A stretch of DNA of 64,000 bases. Source: Opitutia bacterium. GTDB taxonomy: Bacteria > Verrucomicrobiota > Verrucomicrobiia > Opitutales > Opitutaceae. The translations under genes were made by a program, and so were the position numbers. The stretch is from the NCBI GenBank assembly GCA_016190985.1, contig JACPPI010000001.1, positions 62,001-126,000 on the forward strand, read 5' to 3'. The notes beneath the pieces are model-generated. The model made no database searches, was not told where the DNA came from, and was given only the letters and a program-made list of their open reading frames with translations. Below, piece after piece: positions 16,832 to 25,302 of the stretch; position 1 is the first letter of the stretch; the number at the start of each line of letters is the position of its first letter.

Positions 16832-17950
16832 ATGAATGATCCCCGTTTTGCCCGGCTGGCCGAGGTGCTGACCGGCTTCTCCACCGACCTGAAGAAAGGC
16901 GAGCGCGTGCTCATCGATGCCTTCGATGTGCCCGACACCTTCACCATCGCCCTGGTGCGGGCGGCCCAGCAGCGCGGCGCGCTGCCCTATGTGAACCTCC
17001 AGCGGGCCCGCATCACGCGCGAACTGCTGAAGGAAGCCACCGTCGAGCAATACACCACGGCCTCCGAGGTGGAGTTGCAGCGCATGAAGAGCATGCAGGC
17101 CTACATCGCGGTGCGCGGGTCGGACAACATCTTCGAGACCTCCGACGTGCCGGCGGAGCGCGTCCAGGCCGTCGCCAAGATCATGAAGCCGGTTTTGGAC
17201 CATCGCGTGAACAAGACCAAGTGGGTCGTGCTCCGCTGGCCGTCGTCGGCCATGGCGCAGCAGGCGGGCATGAGCACGACCGCCTTTGAGGATTTCTATT
17301 TCCGCGTCTGCACCTTCGACTATCGCCGCTACGGCCCGGGCATGAAGGCGCTGGCCGACCTGATGAACAAGGCCGACCGCGTCCACCTGAAGGGCCCGGG
17401 CACCGACCTGAAGTTCTCGATCAAGGGCATCGGCGCCGTGCCCTGCGGCGGCCTGCGCAACATCCCGGACGGCGAGGTGTTCTCGTGCCCGGTCAAGGAA
17501 AGCGTCGAGGGCGTCATCCACTACAATGCGCCAACCGTCTATCTCGGCACTTCGTTCGACAACATCCGGCTCGTCTTCAAGAAGGGCAAGATCGTCGAGG
17601 CCACCAGCAACAACACGAAACGCCTGAACGAGATTCTCGATACCGACGCCGGCTCGCGCTACATCGGCGAGTTCGCCATCGGGTTCAACCCGCACATCCT
17701 CGAGCCGATGCGCGACATCCTCTTCGACGAGAAGATTGCGGGTTCCTTCCACTTCACGCCCGGCCAGGCCTACGAGATTGGTGGCAACGGCAACAAATCG
17801 GCGGTGCATTGGGACATGGTCAACATCCAGCGCCCTGAATACGGCGGCGGTGAAATCTGGTTCGACGGCAAACTCATCCGCAAGGACGGCCTCTTCACCA
17901 CGCCGGCCCTGAAGAAGCTGAATCCCGTCCAGCTGCTCAAACAGGGTTAA
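16832..17950 (+). CDS. M29 family aminopeptidase (second copy)
   Basis: A 372-residue metallo-aminopeptidase of the M29 type. It shows [18 protein letters not shown], the glutamate-bearing [39 protein letters not shown] and the metal-ligand [20 protein letters not shown], with the substrate-side ending [12 protein letters not shown]. It is much diverged from the copy at 7993-9219 and has no repeat insertion. Cytoplasmic, no signal peptide. ATG at 16832 is the first methionine after the upstream repeat and matches the usual family start. Confidence 0.93.
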   Translation: MNDPRFARLAEVLTGFSTDLKKGERVLIDAFDVPDTFTIALVRAAQQRGALPYVNLQRARITRELLKEATVEQYTTASEVELQRMKSMQAYIAVRGSDNIFETSDVPAERVQAVAKIMKPVLDHRVNKTKWVVLRWPSSAMAQQAGMSTTAFEDFYFRVCTFDYRRYGPGMKALADLMNKADRVHLKGPGTDLKFSIKGIGAVPCGGLRNIPDGEVFSCPVKESVEGVIHYNAPTVYLGTSFDNIRLVFKKGKIVEATSNNTKRLNEILDTDAGSRYIGEFAIGFNPHILEPMRDILFDEKIAGSFHFTPGQAYEIGGNGNKSAVHWDMVNIQRPEYGGGEIWFDGKLIRKDGLFTTPALKKLNPVQLLKQG

Positions 17951-18017
17951 CCGGCAATTTTCGCTAATGACCGCCAATCTTCGAATCATTGGCGGGGATT
18001 AGCGTCAATTAGCGGTT
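17951..18017. repeat. Imperfect inverted repeat (GCTAATGACCGCCAAT)
   Basis: GCTAATGACCGCCAAT faces ATTGGCGGGGATTAGC (14 of 16 paired), flanked by further TTAGCG motifs. It fills the gap between the aminopeptidase and the deaminase-like gene and starts right after the TAA stop. Confidence 0.7.
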
Positions 18018-18022
18018 CAAGA

Positions 18023-19012
18023 ATGCTTCCCGATTCATCGCTCCGCGCCTTCGTCCAGTCTTTGCCGAAGACCGAGACGCACCTGCATTTCGAGGGCGCG
18101 CTGCCGTTCGAACTGCTGCAGCGGGTGCGGCCGGAGTTCAAGCAGCCGCCGGCGTCGTGGGCGCCGGATTTCAAGTTCCGGGACTTCGGCCACTTCGAGC
18201 AGGAGCTGCTCGACATGGCATTCTCGTGGTTCACCTCGCCCGATCGCTACCAGGAGGCCGGGAAACTCATCTTCGCCCGGCACGTCGCACAAAATGTCAA
18301 ATACGTAGAGACGAGCTTCGCGTCGGGAATGCTGGAATTCGGCGGACTCGACGGCCGCGAAGTGCTCGCCGCCATCCGCGCCGCCGTGCCTGTCGGACTG
18401 GAGGTGCGCATCTTCCTTGGCATCCACCACAGCGGGGCTGGGCCGAAGATGTTGCCGGTGCTGGAGGACGCCCTCACCTGGCCCGATCTCGCCGGCATCG
18501 ATCTGCATGGTTTCGAGGACGCGCCGATCGAGCCCTGGACCGCACCTTACTGGGCCGCCGCACGCCGGGCCGGCAAATACACCAAGGCCCACGCCGGCGA
18601 GTTCATGGGCGCGGATTTCGTCCGGCGGATCCTTGACGAATTGCAGCCCCACCGCATCGAGCATGGTGTGCGGGCGGTGGAGGACTCCGTTCTTGTGGAC
18701 GAGTTGGCGCGCTCTGGCATCGGTCTGGATGTCTGTCCCATAAGCAATCACAAGCTCATGCTCGGCATCACCCTGGCCAATCACCCGATCCGCCAGCTGT
18801 TCGATGCCGGAGTGAAGGCAACCATCAGCACCGACGATCCCATCTCCTTCGGCAACACCGTCACGGATGAATACATCGCCCTGGCCGAGCGCGGCGGCTT
18901 CAGCCGCAAGGAACTGGTGCAACTGGCCCGCAATGGCTTCGAGGTGGCGCTGTTGAGCGAGGCGCAGAAGAAACCTTGGATGGACGCGCTTCAGAACATT
19001 GCTGTAGGGTAG
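18023..19012 (+). CDS. Adenosine deaminase-like amidohydrolase
   Basis: 329 residues with the metal-dependent adenosine/AMP deaminase signature: metal ligands in KTETHLHFEGALP, the KAHAGEF segment with the catalytic glutamate, HRIEHGVRA, and the second metal site STDDPISFG. The chain is typical in length. It may act on adenosine, adenine or another aminopurine, and substrate residues do not let me choose. The last codons (GCT GTA GGG TAG) come from a family K palindromic repeat whose left end supplies the stop. Confidence 0.88.
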   Translation: MLPDSSLRAFVQSLPKTETHLHFEGALPFELLQRVRPEFKQPPASWAPDFKFRDFGHFEQELLDMAFSWFTSPDRYQEAGKLIFARHVAQNVKYVETSFASGMLEFGGLDGREVLAAIRAAVPVGLEVRIFLGIHHSGAGPKMLPVLEDALTWPDLAGIDLHGFEDAPIEPWTAPYWAAARRAGKYTKAHAGEFMGADFVRRILDELQPHRIEHGVRAVEDSVLVDELARSGIGLDVCPISNHKLMLGITLANHPIRQLFDAGVKATISTDDPISFGNTVTDEYIALAERGGFSRKELVQLARNGFEVALLSEAQKKPWMDALQNIAVG

Positions 19013-19060
19013 GGCGAATCCTCCGGATGAGCCGCGGCTCGTCGGGACGACTCGCCCTAC
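19009..19060. repeat. Palindromic repeat, family K (GTAGGGCGA)
   Basis: Perfect ends GTAGGGCGA and TCGCCCTAC with an inner GAGCCGCGGCTC palindrome. It provides the stop codon of the upstream deaminase gene and covers the ATG at 19027 that could otherwise start the next gene. Confidence 0.8.
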
Positions 19061-19071
19061 CAACAATCAAT

Positions 19072-19995
19072 TTGTCGACAACTTCCTACACAGTTCCCGA
19101 AGGCCGCCGCCGCGAGCGCGCCGACAAGGTGTTGGCGCATGCCTTCCCCGCACACAGCCGCGCGGCCATCCAGCGCGCCATGGAGGCGGGGCTGGTGAAA
19201 GCCGACGGCAAGGTCATCGACCAGAGCCAGGACGTGGGGCCGGGACAGGTGTTGGAGTTTGCCCTGCCGGAAGTTGTCGCCGCCGAGCTGCGGGCGGTGG
19301 ATATCCCGCTCAATGTGATTTTCGAGGACAAGCACCTCATCGTGCTCAACAAGGCGGCAGGCATGGTGGTGCATCCGGGCACCGGCACGGGCGAGGACAC
19401 GATGGTGCATGCGCTGCTGGCCCACTGCGCCGGCGGACTCAGCGGCATCGGCGGGGTGGAGCGTCCGGGCATCGTGCACCGGCTGGACAAGGACACTTCC
19501 GGTCTGCTCGTCGTGGCCAAGAACGACGCCGCCCACCGCGCGCTCGCCGACCAGTTTGCCTCGCGCACGCTGAAGAAGGAATACGTGACCCTCGTCTCCG
19601 GTGTGCCCAAGACCGACAGCGGCAGCATCGACCGGAGCATTTCGCGCCATCCCGTGCACCGGCACCGGATGACGACGGGCGAGGGCGGACGCCCTTCGCG
19701 CACGGATTGGGCGATGGAAAAGAAATTTGGGGAGCAGGCCGCGCTTTTGCGCTGCCGCATCCACACCGGCCGGACGCATCAGATTCGCGTGCACCTCAAA
19801 TCACTTGGGCACCCAATCCTCGGCGACGCCACCTATGGTTGGAAGCAGAATCCCGCGCTGCCGCCGCCGCCGCGCGTGATGCTGCACGCCGAGCACCTGG
19901 TGTTCTCCCATCCCGTGAGCGGCAAAGCCATGGACCTCAACGCGCCGTTGCCTCCGGATTTCAGGAAGATGCTTGCCGCGCTGCGGAAATTGTAA
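19072..19995 (+). CDS. rluD: RluD-type 23S rRNA pseudouridine synthase
   Basis: About 308 residues with an N-terminal S4 RNA-binding domain (RERADKVLAHAFPAHSRAAI, VKADGKVI) and a catalytic domain with LIVLNKAAGMVVHPG, the catalytic aspartate in GIVHRLDKDTSGLLVVAKN, RTLKKEYVTLV and CRIHTGRTHQIRVHLKSLGH. Family members of this type modify the helix 69 region of 23S rRNA. The start is uncertain: TTG at 19072 gives the normal distance to the S4 domain, while ATG at 19027 lies in a palindromic repeat and ATG at 18976 inside the previous gene. The paralogue assignment is inference. Confidence 0.85.
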   Translation: MSTTSYTVPEGRRRERADKVLAHAFPAHSRAAIQRAMEAGLVKADGKVIDQSQDVGPGQVLEFALPEVVAAELRAVDIPLNVIFEDKHLIVLNKAAGMVVHPGTGTGEDTMVHALLAHCAGGLSGIGGVERPGIVHRLDKDTSGLLVVAKNDAAHRALADQFASRTLKKEYVTLVSGVPKTDSGSIDRSISRHPVHRHRMTTGEGGRPSRTDWAMEKKFGEQAALLRCRIHTGRTHQIRVHLKSLGHPILGDATYGWKQNPALPPPPRVMLHAEHLVFSHPVSGKAMDLNAPLPPDFRKMLAALRKL

Positions 19996-20037
19996 GGCAT
20001 GCCCCGGGGGCGCCGCCCGCGCCTTGGTAGTCTGTCT

Positions 20038-20979
20038 CTACAATTGCTCCAGCGCCTCGGCCGCGAGGCCCCAGCGGAGATTATGGAGCGAGTGGTGGAA
20101 ACGGGCGATGCGGGCGAACTCGGCGACGGCCACCATGGTGGCAAGGGCGGCCGGAAACACGTCAGCTCTGGCGGCAGGCAGACCAGGGACGGACTTGCGC
20201 TGCTCCAGTGTCATGGGCGCGAGTTGCTGCAGCAACTGCCCGAGGGTCTCGGTGTCGATGATCGCGGGCGTGTCCTCCAGTGCGAGGCCCTGGCGGGCGC
20301 CTTTGATCGCGCGCACGGTGCTCATGCTGCCGCCGGCGAAGACGGCGACCGGGACGGCGGGCGGAAAGCGAAAGCCGCTGCGCTGGAGTTCGTCGCGGAC
20401 ATGGCGGGCGAGGGCACTTCGCTCCTCGCGTTGGAGCGGCGCCGCCGGCTCCTTGATGAACCTCTCCGTCAGCCGCACGCAGCCAAGTTGCAGGCTTTGC
20501 GCCTGCTCGATATTGCGCTCGCGGAAGAGCAGACACTCCAGGCTGCCTCCGCCGAGATCAAAGACGAGGAAATCCTTCAGGGCGGCAAGCGCAGGATCAC
20601 AAGTGAGGCCGCGACCGATGAGGTTGGCTTCATCGTCGCCTGAGAGGATGCGGATGTCGTGGCCGGTGGCCGCCTTGACCCGGGCGCGGAAGTCAGCGCC
20701 GTTGCGGGCATCGCGCACGGCGCTGGTGGCGACGAGCACGGTGCGGGCCGGGGAGTAAGGGGCTGCGTCCGCAAGCAGCTCCTGGATGGCGGCGAGGCCG
20801 CGGGCCATGCCCTCCTCGCCGAGCTGGGGCTCGCTCTTGCTGATGCCGGCGCTGATCCGGGCGTCGATGGTCCTGGATTTCAGCGCCGTGACGACACCTG
20901 ACCTGTCGCGGGTCGCGACCAGCACCTTGATGGAATTGCTGCCGATGTCGATGACGGCGACTGAAGGATTTTTAACCAC
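20038..20979 (-). CDS. ppx: Ppx/GppA family exopolyphosphatase
   Basis: 313 residues with the actin-like ATPase fold of the Ppx/GppA family: phosphate 1 motif VAVIDIGSNSIKVLVA, VATSAVRDARN, ILSGDDEANLIGRG, phosphate 2 motif VFDLGGGSLE and VFAGGSMSTVRAI. The short form lacks the extra C-terminal HD-like domain of E. coli Ppx. It could hydrolyse polyphosphate or pppGpp. The only usable start is GTG at 20979, which lies inside the arm of an inverted repeat (20975-21040). Confidence 0.88.
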   Translation of the reverse strand: MVKNPSVAVIDIGSNSIKVLVATRDRSGVVTALKSRTIDARISAGISKSEPQLGEEGMARGLAAIQELLADAAPYSPARTVLVATSAVRDARNGADFRARVKAATGHDIRILSGDDEANLIGRGLTCDPALAALKDFLVFDLGGGSLECLLFRERNIEQAQSLQLGCVRLTERFIKEPAAPLQREERSALARHVRDELQRSGFRFPPAVPVAVFAGGSMSTVRAIKGARQGLALEDTPAIIDTETLGQLLQQLAPMTLEQRKSVPGLPAARADVFPAALATMVAVAEFARIARFHHSLHNLRWGLAAEALEQL

Positions 20980-21040
20980 AGATGGACACAGATTGGCACA
21001 GATGCATCAATGGATCGGGGAATTTGTGTTCATCTGTGGT
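20975..21040. repeat. Inverted repeat, family E (ACCACAGATG)
   Basis: Perfect 10-base ends ACCACAGATG and CATCTGTGGT with inner direct repeats GGACACAGATTGGCACAGAT. The same design, with ACCACGAA, occurs at 47366-47434 and 31607-31768. It contains the GTG start of ppx. Confidence 0.8.
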
Positions 21041-21763
21041 CTAAGGCACGAAGTCTTTCGGCGCGATCAGCACGACAAACTCGCCCTTGAGGCTCATCTT
21101 CGCCAGGCGGGCCTGCACGTCGCCGGCGAGGCCGACGAGGAAAGTCTCGTGCAGCTTGGTGACCTCCTTGGCAATGCAGATGACGCGGTCGGCGCCGAGC
21201 GCGTCGACGATCTCGGCCGCGAACTTGTCGATGCGGTGGCAGCTCTCGTAGAGCGCCAGCGTGTAGTCGAAGTCACGGTGTTTTTCGAGAAACGCGAGGC
21301 GCGCGGCGGACTTGGGGGGCAGGAAGCCGGCGAAAAGAAAGCCGTTGGTCGGCAGGCCGCTGGCGCTGAGCACGGCGGTGACGGCGCAGGCGCCCGGCAC
21401 CGGCACGACGGGCAGGCCGCGGCGGCGGCAGGCGCGGACGATGCGGAAGCCCGGATCGCTCAGGCCGGGCGTGCCGGCGTCGCTGACGACGGCGACGGAT
21501 TTGCCGAGCGAGATCTGCTCGGCGAGCTTTTCCGCCACCTCGGTCTCGTTGTGCTCGTGGTAAGGCGTGAGTTCGCGGCGCAGGCCGAGCCGCGTCAGCA
21601 TCGCGCCGGTGGTGCGGGTGTCCTCGCAGGCGACGATATCGACGGTGCCGAGGATGGCGCGGGCGCGGGCGGTCAGGTCGGCCAGGTTGCCGATGGGCGT
21701 GGCCACGACATAGAGGTGGCCGGGCTGGGGCACCAGCGAGGGATTGGCGGCAGGCGTGGTCAT
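21041..21763 (-). CDS. rsmI: 16S rRNA (cytidine1402-2'-O)-methyltransferase
   Basis: 240 residues of the tetrapyrrole-methylase fold that 2'-O-methylates C1402 of 16S rRNA with S-adenosylmethionine. It shows LYVVATPIGNLADLTARA, VACEDTRTTGAMLTRLG, HEHNETEVAEKL, SDAGTPGLSDPG and PVVPVPGACAVTAVLSASGL, plus GFLPPKSAAR. Normal length, ATG start. It lies 30 bases downstream of a tiny lipoprotein gene and is probably cotranscribed with it and the coiled-coil protein gene upstream. Confidence 0.96.
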   Translation of the reverse strand: MTTPAANPSLVPQPGHLYVVATPIGNLADLTARARAILGTVDIVACEDTRTTGAMLTRLGLRRELTPYHEHNETEVAEKLAEQISLGKSVAVVSDAGTPGLSDPGFRIVRACRRRGLPVVPVPGACAVTAVLSASGLPTNGFLFAGFLPPKSAARLAFLEKHRDFDYTLALYESCHRIDKFAAEIVDALGADRVICIAKEVTKLHETFLVGLAGDVQARLAKMSLKGEFVVLIAPKDFVP

Positions 21764-21793
21764 GACGTCGCCGGCAGGGCCGCGGAGGCGGCC

Positions 21794-21946
21794 TTACTTG
21801 CCCATGCCGGGGATGCGGCCTTCCCAATCGGCGGGACGGCTCCACGGAATCGAGGAGTCCTGCTTCGCGGGCCCGCAGCCGGTGAGGCCGACGAGCGCCA
21901 AGAGCGACCACAGGAGGACGAAAAGAGATTTGCGAGGAGAGGGCAT
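21794..21946 (-). CDS. Short lipoprotein (50 residues)
   Basis: A 50-residue frame starting MPSPRKSLFVLLWSLLALVG with a type II signal peptide whose lipobox LTGC puts the lipidated cysteine near residue 25. The mature peptide is only about 26 residues (GPAKQDSSIPWSRPADWEGR then IPGMGK). The proline/tryptophan-rich tail looks constrained. The start is 2 bases past the stop of the upstream coiled-coil gene and the stop is 30 bases before rsmI, which supports a real operon member. No family is recognised. It is too short for default gene callers. Confidence 0.7.
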   Translation of the reverse strand: MPSPRKSLFVLLWSLLALVGLTGCGPAKQDSSIPWSRPADWEGRIPGMGK

Positions 21947-21948
21947 GT

Positions 21949-22698
21949 CTAGGGGTTGAATACGACTAAATCGCCGGTCTGCAACTGTCCTTTCACGGTG
22001 CCGGGCAGCACCTGGGCGAGGGAAAAACGGGGGCGGACATCGCTGATTTGAACCTGGGCCAGCTCGGAAGTTCCCCGCCGCAGGCGGAATATGGCCTGCG
22101 GCCGGGCCCCGTGCTCCGCCCCGTAGTCCAGCACCACGAAGGTGTCGCCCGGCCCGACCCGGACGACCTGGTGCGGCTGGGGCGCGGGCGACTCAGTCGG
22201 CGAGGCGGCTTCAGCGGGCGTCTCGGCGAGGGAGCGCGCCAGCAGTTGGATGAGCTGCTGCTCCAACTCGGCGATGCGCCGCCGATACGGTTCCACGTCG
22301 CCGGGTGGTGGTTGGTCAGCGTTGTGAGACGCGCCAGCTGGCTGCTCTGCGGCGTTACTGGCGGACCTCTGGCGCAGCCCGGCCAGCTCCGCCATGAGGG
22401 AGACTTCGCGTTGCTCGCGGGCGGTCAGCTCCCGGGTGAGAAGCTGGTTCTTCGTCTCCGTGGCGGTGGTGCGCGCCTTGACCGAGCCGAGCTGGGAATC
22501 GAGTTCCACCGCGCGCTGGCCGACTTCGGTCGCCTGCCGGCTGGCCTGCTTCAACTCATAGCGCAGGTCGGCGTTCTGCCGGGAGAGGCGCGTCACCTGG
22601 GCCGCCAGCCCGGCGTTGTCGCGGAGCTTAAGGCCAAGCGCGACGCCCAGTCCCAGGGCGACCAGGCTGGCGAGCACGGCGTAGATGCGGGCATTCAT
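21949..22698 (-). CDS. Membrane-anchored coiled-coil protein
   Basis: 249 residues: an N-terminal membrane helix (YAVLASLVALGLGVALGLKL), a long coiled coil from about residue 25 to 155 (LAAQVTRLSRQNADLRYEL, ELDSQLGSVKART, RRRIAELEQQLIQLLARSL), a Pro/Ala linker and a C-terminal beta-rich domain (VVRVGPGDTFVVLDYGAEHG, IFRLRRGTSELAQVQISDV, LQTGDLVVF). The last part resembles the small domain found at the end of FlgT-like and other envelope proteins, but I make no firm claim. It precedes the short lipoprotein and rsmI, so an envelope role is likely. Confidence 0.7.
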   Translation of the reverse strand: MNARIYAVLASLVALGLGVALGLKLRDNAGLAAQVTRLSRQNADLRYELKQASRQATEVGQRAVELDSQLGSVKARTTATETKNQLLTRELTAREQREVSLMAELAGLRQRSASNAAEQPAGASHNADQPPPGDVEPYRRRIAELEQQLIQLLARSLAETPAEAASPTESPAPQPHQVVRVGPGDTFVVLDYGAEHGARPQAIFRLRRGTSELAQVQISDVRPRFSLAQVLPGTVKGQLQTGDLVVFNP

Positions 22699-22717
22699 GA
22701 CGGCACTTTCCGAATGG

Positions 22718-22793
22718 AGGAGCCTGCCTGCAGGCGATGGAATATGTGTGTGGCCGGACGAGGTGCTGAATCGCCTGCAAGCAGGCTCCTACA
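22718..22793. repeat. Palindromic repeat, family I (AGGAGCCTGC)
   Basis: Perfect 10-base ends AGGAGCCTGC and GCAGGCTCCT with inner CTGCAGGCGA and TCGCCTGCAA. It lies between pgi and the coiled-coil gene. Confidence 0.8.
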
Positions 22794-22803
22794 ACGAGAA
22801 GAA

Positions 22804-24399
22804 TCAACCCAGCCAGGCATAGGTTGACTCGGGCCAGGGCTTGGCGGCGGACTTGACGACCTTGCTGCCGGGATTGGCCGCGAGGTGCTCGAGCACCTTG
22901 AACACGAGCTCAGTTTTGTCAGGCGCGCCGATTTTGACCGCGAGCGACTCGGCGGTGAAGGCGGTGCCCGGGGCGGCCTTGAGGGCGGCGTCGATCCTGA
23001 GCTTGAGGGCGATGACCCCGCCGGCGGCCTTCTTGCCGGCCTCGACCCCGGGCTGGTGGTAGGCGTTGAGGCCGACGAGCGAGGCGTAGAGGCCGACGGC
23101 GCGCTCGTAGAGGGCGATGAGCATGCCGATGGTCTTGGGCGAAACCTCGTTGACGGTGATCGTGATCGAGTGGCGGTTCTTCTCGCTCAGCGCGTCGCGC
23201 GTGCCGAGCATGAAGCCCTGCAGGAAGTCGCCGCTGGTCACGCCCGGCTCGACCTCGAGCGAGTCGTCCGCCGCGCGGTCCTTGAGGACCTCGATGAAGG
23301 TGACGAAGAAGTTGTTCACGCCCTCGCGGAGCTGTTGCACATAGGCGTGCTGGTCGGTCGAGCCCTTGTTGCCGTAGACGGCGAGGCCCTGGTTGACCAC
23401 GTGGCCGGCGAGGTCGGTCTCCTTGCCGAGCGACTCCATGACGAGCTGCTGGAGGTAACGGGAGAAGAGGAGCAGGCGGTCCTTGTAGGGCAGGACGACC
23501 ATGTCCTTAGTGCCGCGGCCGTCGGTGGCCCAATACCACATCAGGGCGAGCAGCGCGGCCGGGTTGTCGCGGAGGGATTTCTTGCGCGTGACCACGTCCA
23601 TCGCGGCGGCGCCGGCGAGCATCTGGTCGATCTTGATGCCTTGCAGGGCGGCCGGCAGCAGACCCACGGCGCACAGCTCCGAGGTGCGGCCGCCGACCCA
23701 GTCCCACAGCGGGAAGCGGGCGAGCCAGCCTTCCTTCTGCGCGACCTGATCGAGCTTGGAGCCCTCGCCCGTGACGGCGACAAAATGCTTCGGATAATCG
23801 AGGCCGGCGGCCTTGAAGGCGGCCTGCGCCTCCAGCATGCCGTTGCGGGTCTCGGCCGTGCCGCCGGATTTCGAGATCACGATCACGAGGGTCTGCTTCA
23901 GCCGGCTGCCGATGGCCTTCAGGACGCAGTCGATGCCGTCGGGGTCGGTGTTGTCGAAGAAGGAGACGCCCATCTTGTCGCGGCCGCCCTTGAGCCGGCC
24001 GAGCGCGTGGCTGACGAACTGCGGCCCGAGCGCCGAGCCGCCGATGCCGATGACGAGGACTTCCTTGAACTTGGCGCCGCCGGGCGGCGCGGTGATCCCG
24101 CCCTTGTGGACTTTGGCCGTGAAATCCTTGATCGCGTCGAGGGTCGACGTGATGGCGGCGCGCAGCTCCGCCGTCGGGGCGAGTTTGGGCGCGCGCAGCC
24201 AGTAGTGGCCGACCATGCGTTTCTCGTCCGGGTTGGCGATGGCGCCGCCCTCGAGCGCCGCCATGGCGGCGAGGGCCTGCTGGAGCTTTTGCTCCATGGA
24301 CGGAAGGAAGTCGTCCGGGAATGGCATGCGGCTGATGTCGAGCGCCAGGCCGAGTTTGGGGTGGGGGCAGTAGAGCGACTTGAAGCGGTCCCAGTTCAT
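22804..24399 (-). CDS. pgi: Glucose-6-phosphate isomerase
   Basis: 531 residues. It interconverts glucose 6-phosphate and fructose 6-phosphate. Sugar-phosphate isomerase signatures are [37 protein letters not shown] and [20 protein letters not shown], with the [19 protein letters not shown] motif typical of the plant/chlamydia/Verrucomicrobia type. A small C-terminal extension ([20 protein letters not shown]) is present. ATG at 24399. Single gene, followed by a palindromic repeat. Confidence 0.96.
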   Translation of the reverse strand: MNWDRFKSLYCPHPKLGLALDISRMPFPDDFLPSMEQKLQQALAAMAALEGGAIANPDEKRMVGHYWLRAPKLAPTAELRAAITSTLDAIKDFTAKVHKGGITAPPGGAKFKEVLVIGIGGSALGPQFVSHALGRLKGGRDKMGVSFFDNTDPDGIDCVLKAIGSRLKQTLVIVISKSGGTAETRNGMLEAQAAFKAAGLDYPKHFVAVTGEGSKLDQVAQKEGWLARFPLWDWVGGRTSELCAVGLLPAALQGIKIDQMLAGAAAMDVVTRKKSLRDNPAALLALMWYWATDGRGTKDMVVLPYKDRLLLFSRYLQQLVMESLGKETDLAGHVVNQGLAVYGNKGSTDQHAYVQQLREGVNNFFVTFIEVLKDRAADDSLEVEPGVTSGDFLQGFMLGTRDALSEKNRHSITITVNEVSPKTIGMLIALYERAVGLYASLVGLNAYHQPGVEAGKKAAGGVIALKLRIDAALKAAPGTAFTAESLAVKIGAPDKTELVFKVLEHLAANPGSKVVKSAAKPWPESTYAWLG

Positions 24400-24507
24400 A
24401 GGCGGATAGAAATAGCCGGGAACGGCGGCAGGGGCTAGTCCGAAAACCGGGAGATTTTATGGATTGCTTGGCCGTGGTCCGGGGCCATTCACTGCTGGCT
24501 CAAAATC

Positions 24508-25302
24508 ATGGCATTCGACCTTAAGCGCGTGTTGAAAGTGATGCTGTTCGCCTCGAACGGCCCGCTGTCGGTGAAGGACATCCAGACGGCGGTCAGCCGT
24601 TTCCATGAAACGGCGTCCGCGCTGCCGCTGACCGACGCGCCCGCCGCCGTCGAGGGCGGCGCGCCGATCCCAACCGCTCCCGAAGAGCCGGTGCTGCCCG
24701 CGCCAGTCGAGGACGATGAGTTCTACCGCGACGTGCCGGCCATGGTCACGGCCGCGCAGATCCGGGAAGCCATCGAGGCCATCTCGCTGGAGCTGCAGGC
24801 GGCGGACAGCGAGGTTGTGCTGGTCGAGGGCCACAGCGGCTGGCGGTTGGCCACGCACCCGCGTTTGGCCCGCTGGGTGCGACTGCTGCGCAACGAGCCG
24901 CCGCCGGTCCGCCTGAGCCCGTCGTCACTGGAAACCCTGGCGGTGATCGCCTACCGCCAGCCGGTGACCCGCGCCGAAATCGAGCGGATTCGCGGCGTGT
25001 CCGCCGAGGCCGGACTGAGCAAACTCCTGGAGCGGGAGCTGGTCTACATCGTCGGGCGCGCCGACCTCCCGGGCCGGCCGATCCAATACGGCACGACCGA
25101 GGCTTTTCTCGAATTCGTCGGCCTCAAGTCGCTCGACGACCTGCCGTCCTCGGACGTGCTCTCGCCGCGGCAGATCGACGCGTGGCTGCAAACCTCGAGC
25201 AGCCCCCGGGCGGCCAGCGATGCCGACATGGGGCTCGACGAGACCGAGGAGAAACAGCTGTCGCTGGAGCAGGCGGCCGCGCCGGAACGACCGGCCTCAT
25301 GA
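24508..25302 (+). CDS. scpB: Segregation and condensation protein B
   Basis: 264 residues. ScpB is the kleisin-associated winged-helix subunit of the SMC-ScpAB condensin. It shows LKRVLKVMLFASNGPLSVKD, SLETLAVIAYRQPVTRAEI, IRGVSAEAGLSKLLERELVY and the PGRPIQYGTTEAFLEFVGLK ending. The first winged helix is interrupted by a Pro/Ala/Glu-rich stretch of about 45 residues (APAAVEGGAPIPTAPEEPVL) absent from most ScpB. scpA is not in the window. The stop overlaps the start of the next gene as ATGA. Confidence 0.93.
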   Translation: MAFDLKRVLKVMLFASNGPLSVKDIQTAVSRFHETASALPLTDAPAAVEGGAPIPTAPEEPVLPAPVEDDEFYRDVPAMVTAAQIREAIEAISLELQAADSEVVLVEGHSGWRLATHPRLARWVRLLRNEPPPVRLSPSSLETLAVIAYRQPVTRAEIERIRGVSAEAGLSKLLERELVYIVGRADLPGRPIQYGTTEAFLEFVGLKSLDDLPSSDVLSPRQIDAWLQTSSSPRAASDADMGLDETEEKQLSLEQAAAPERPAS

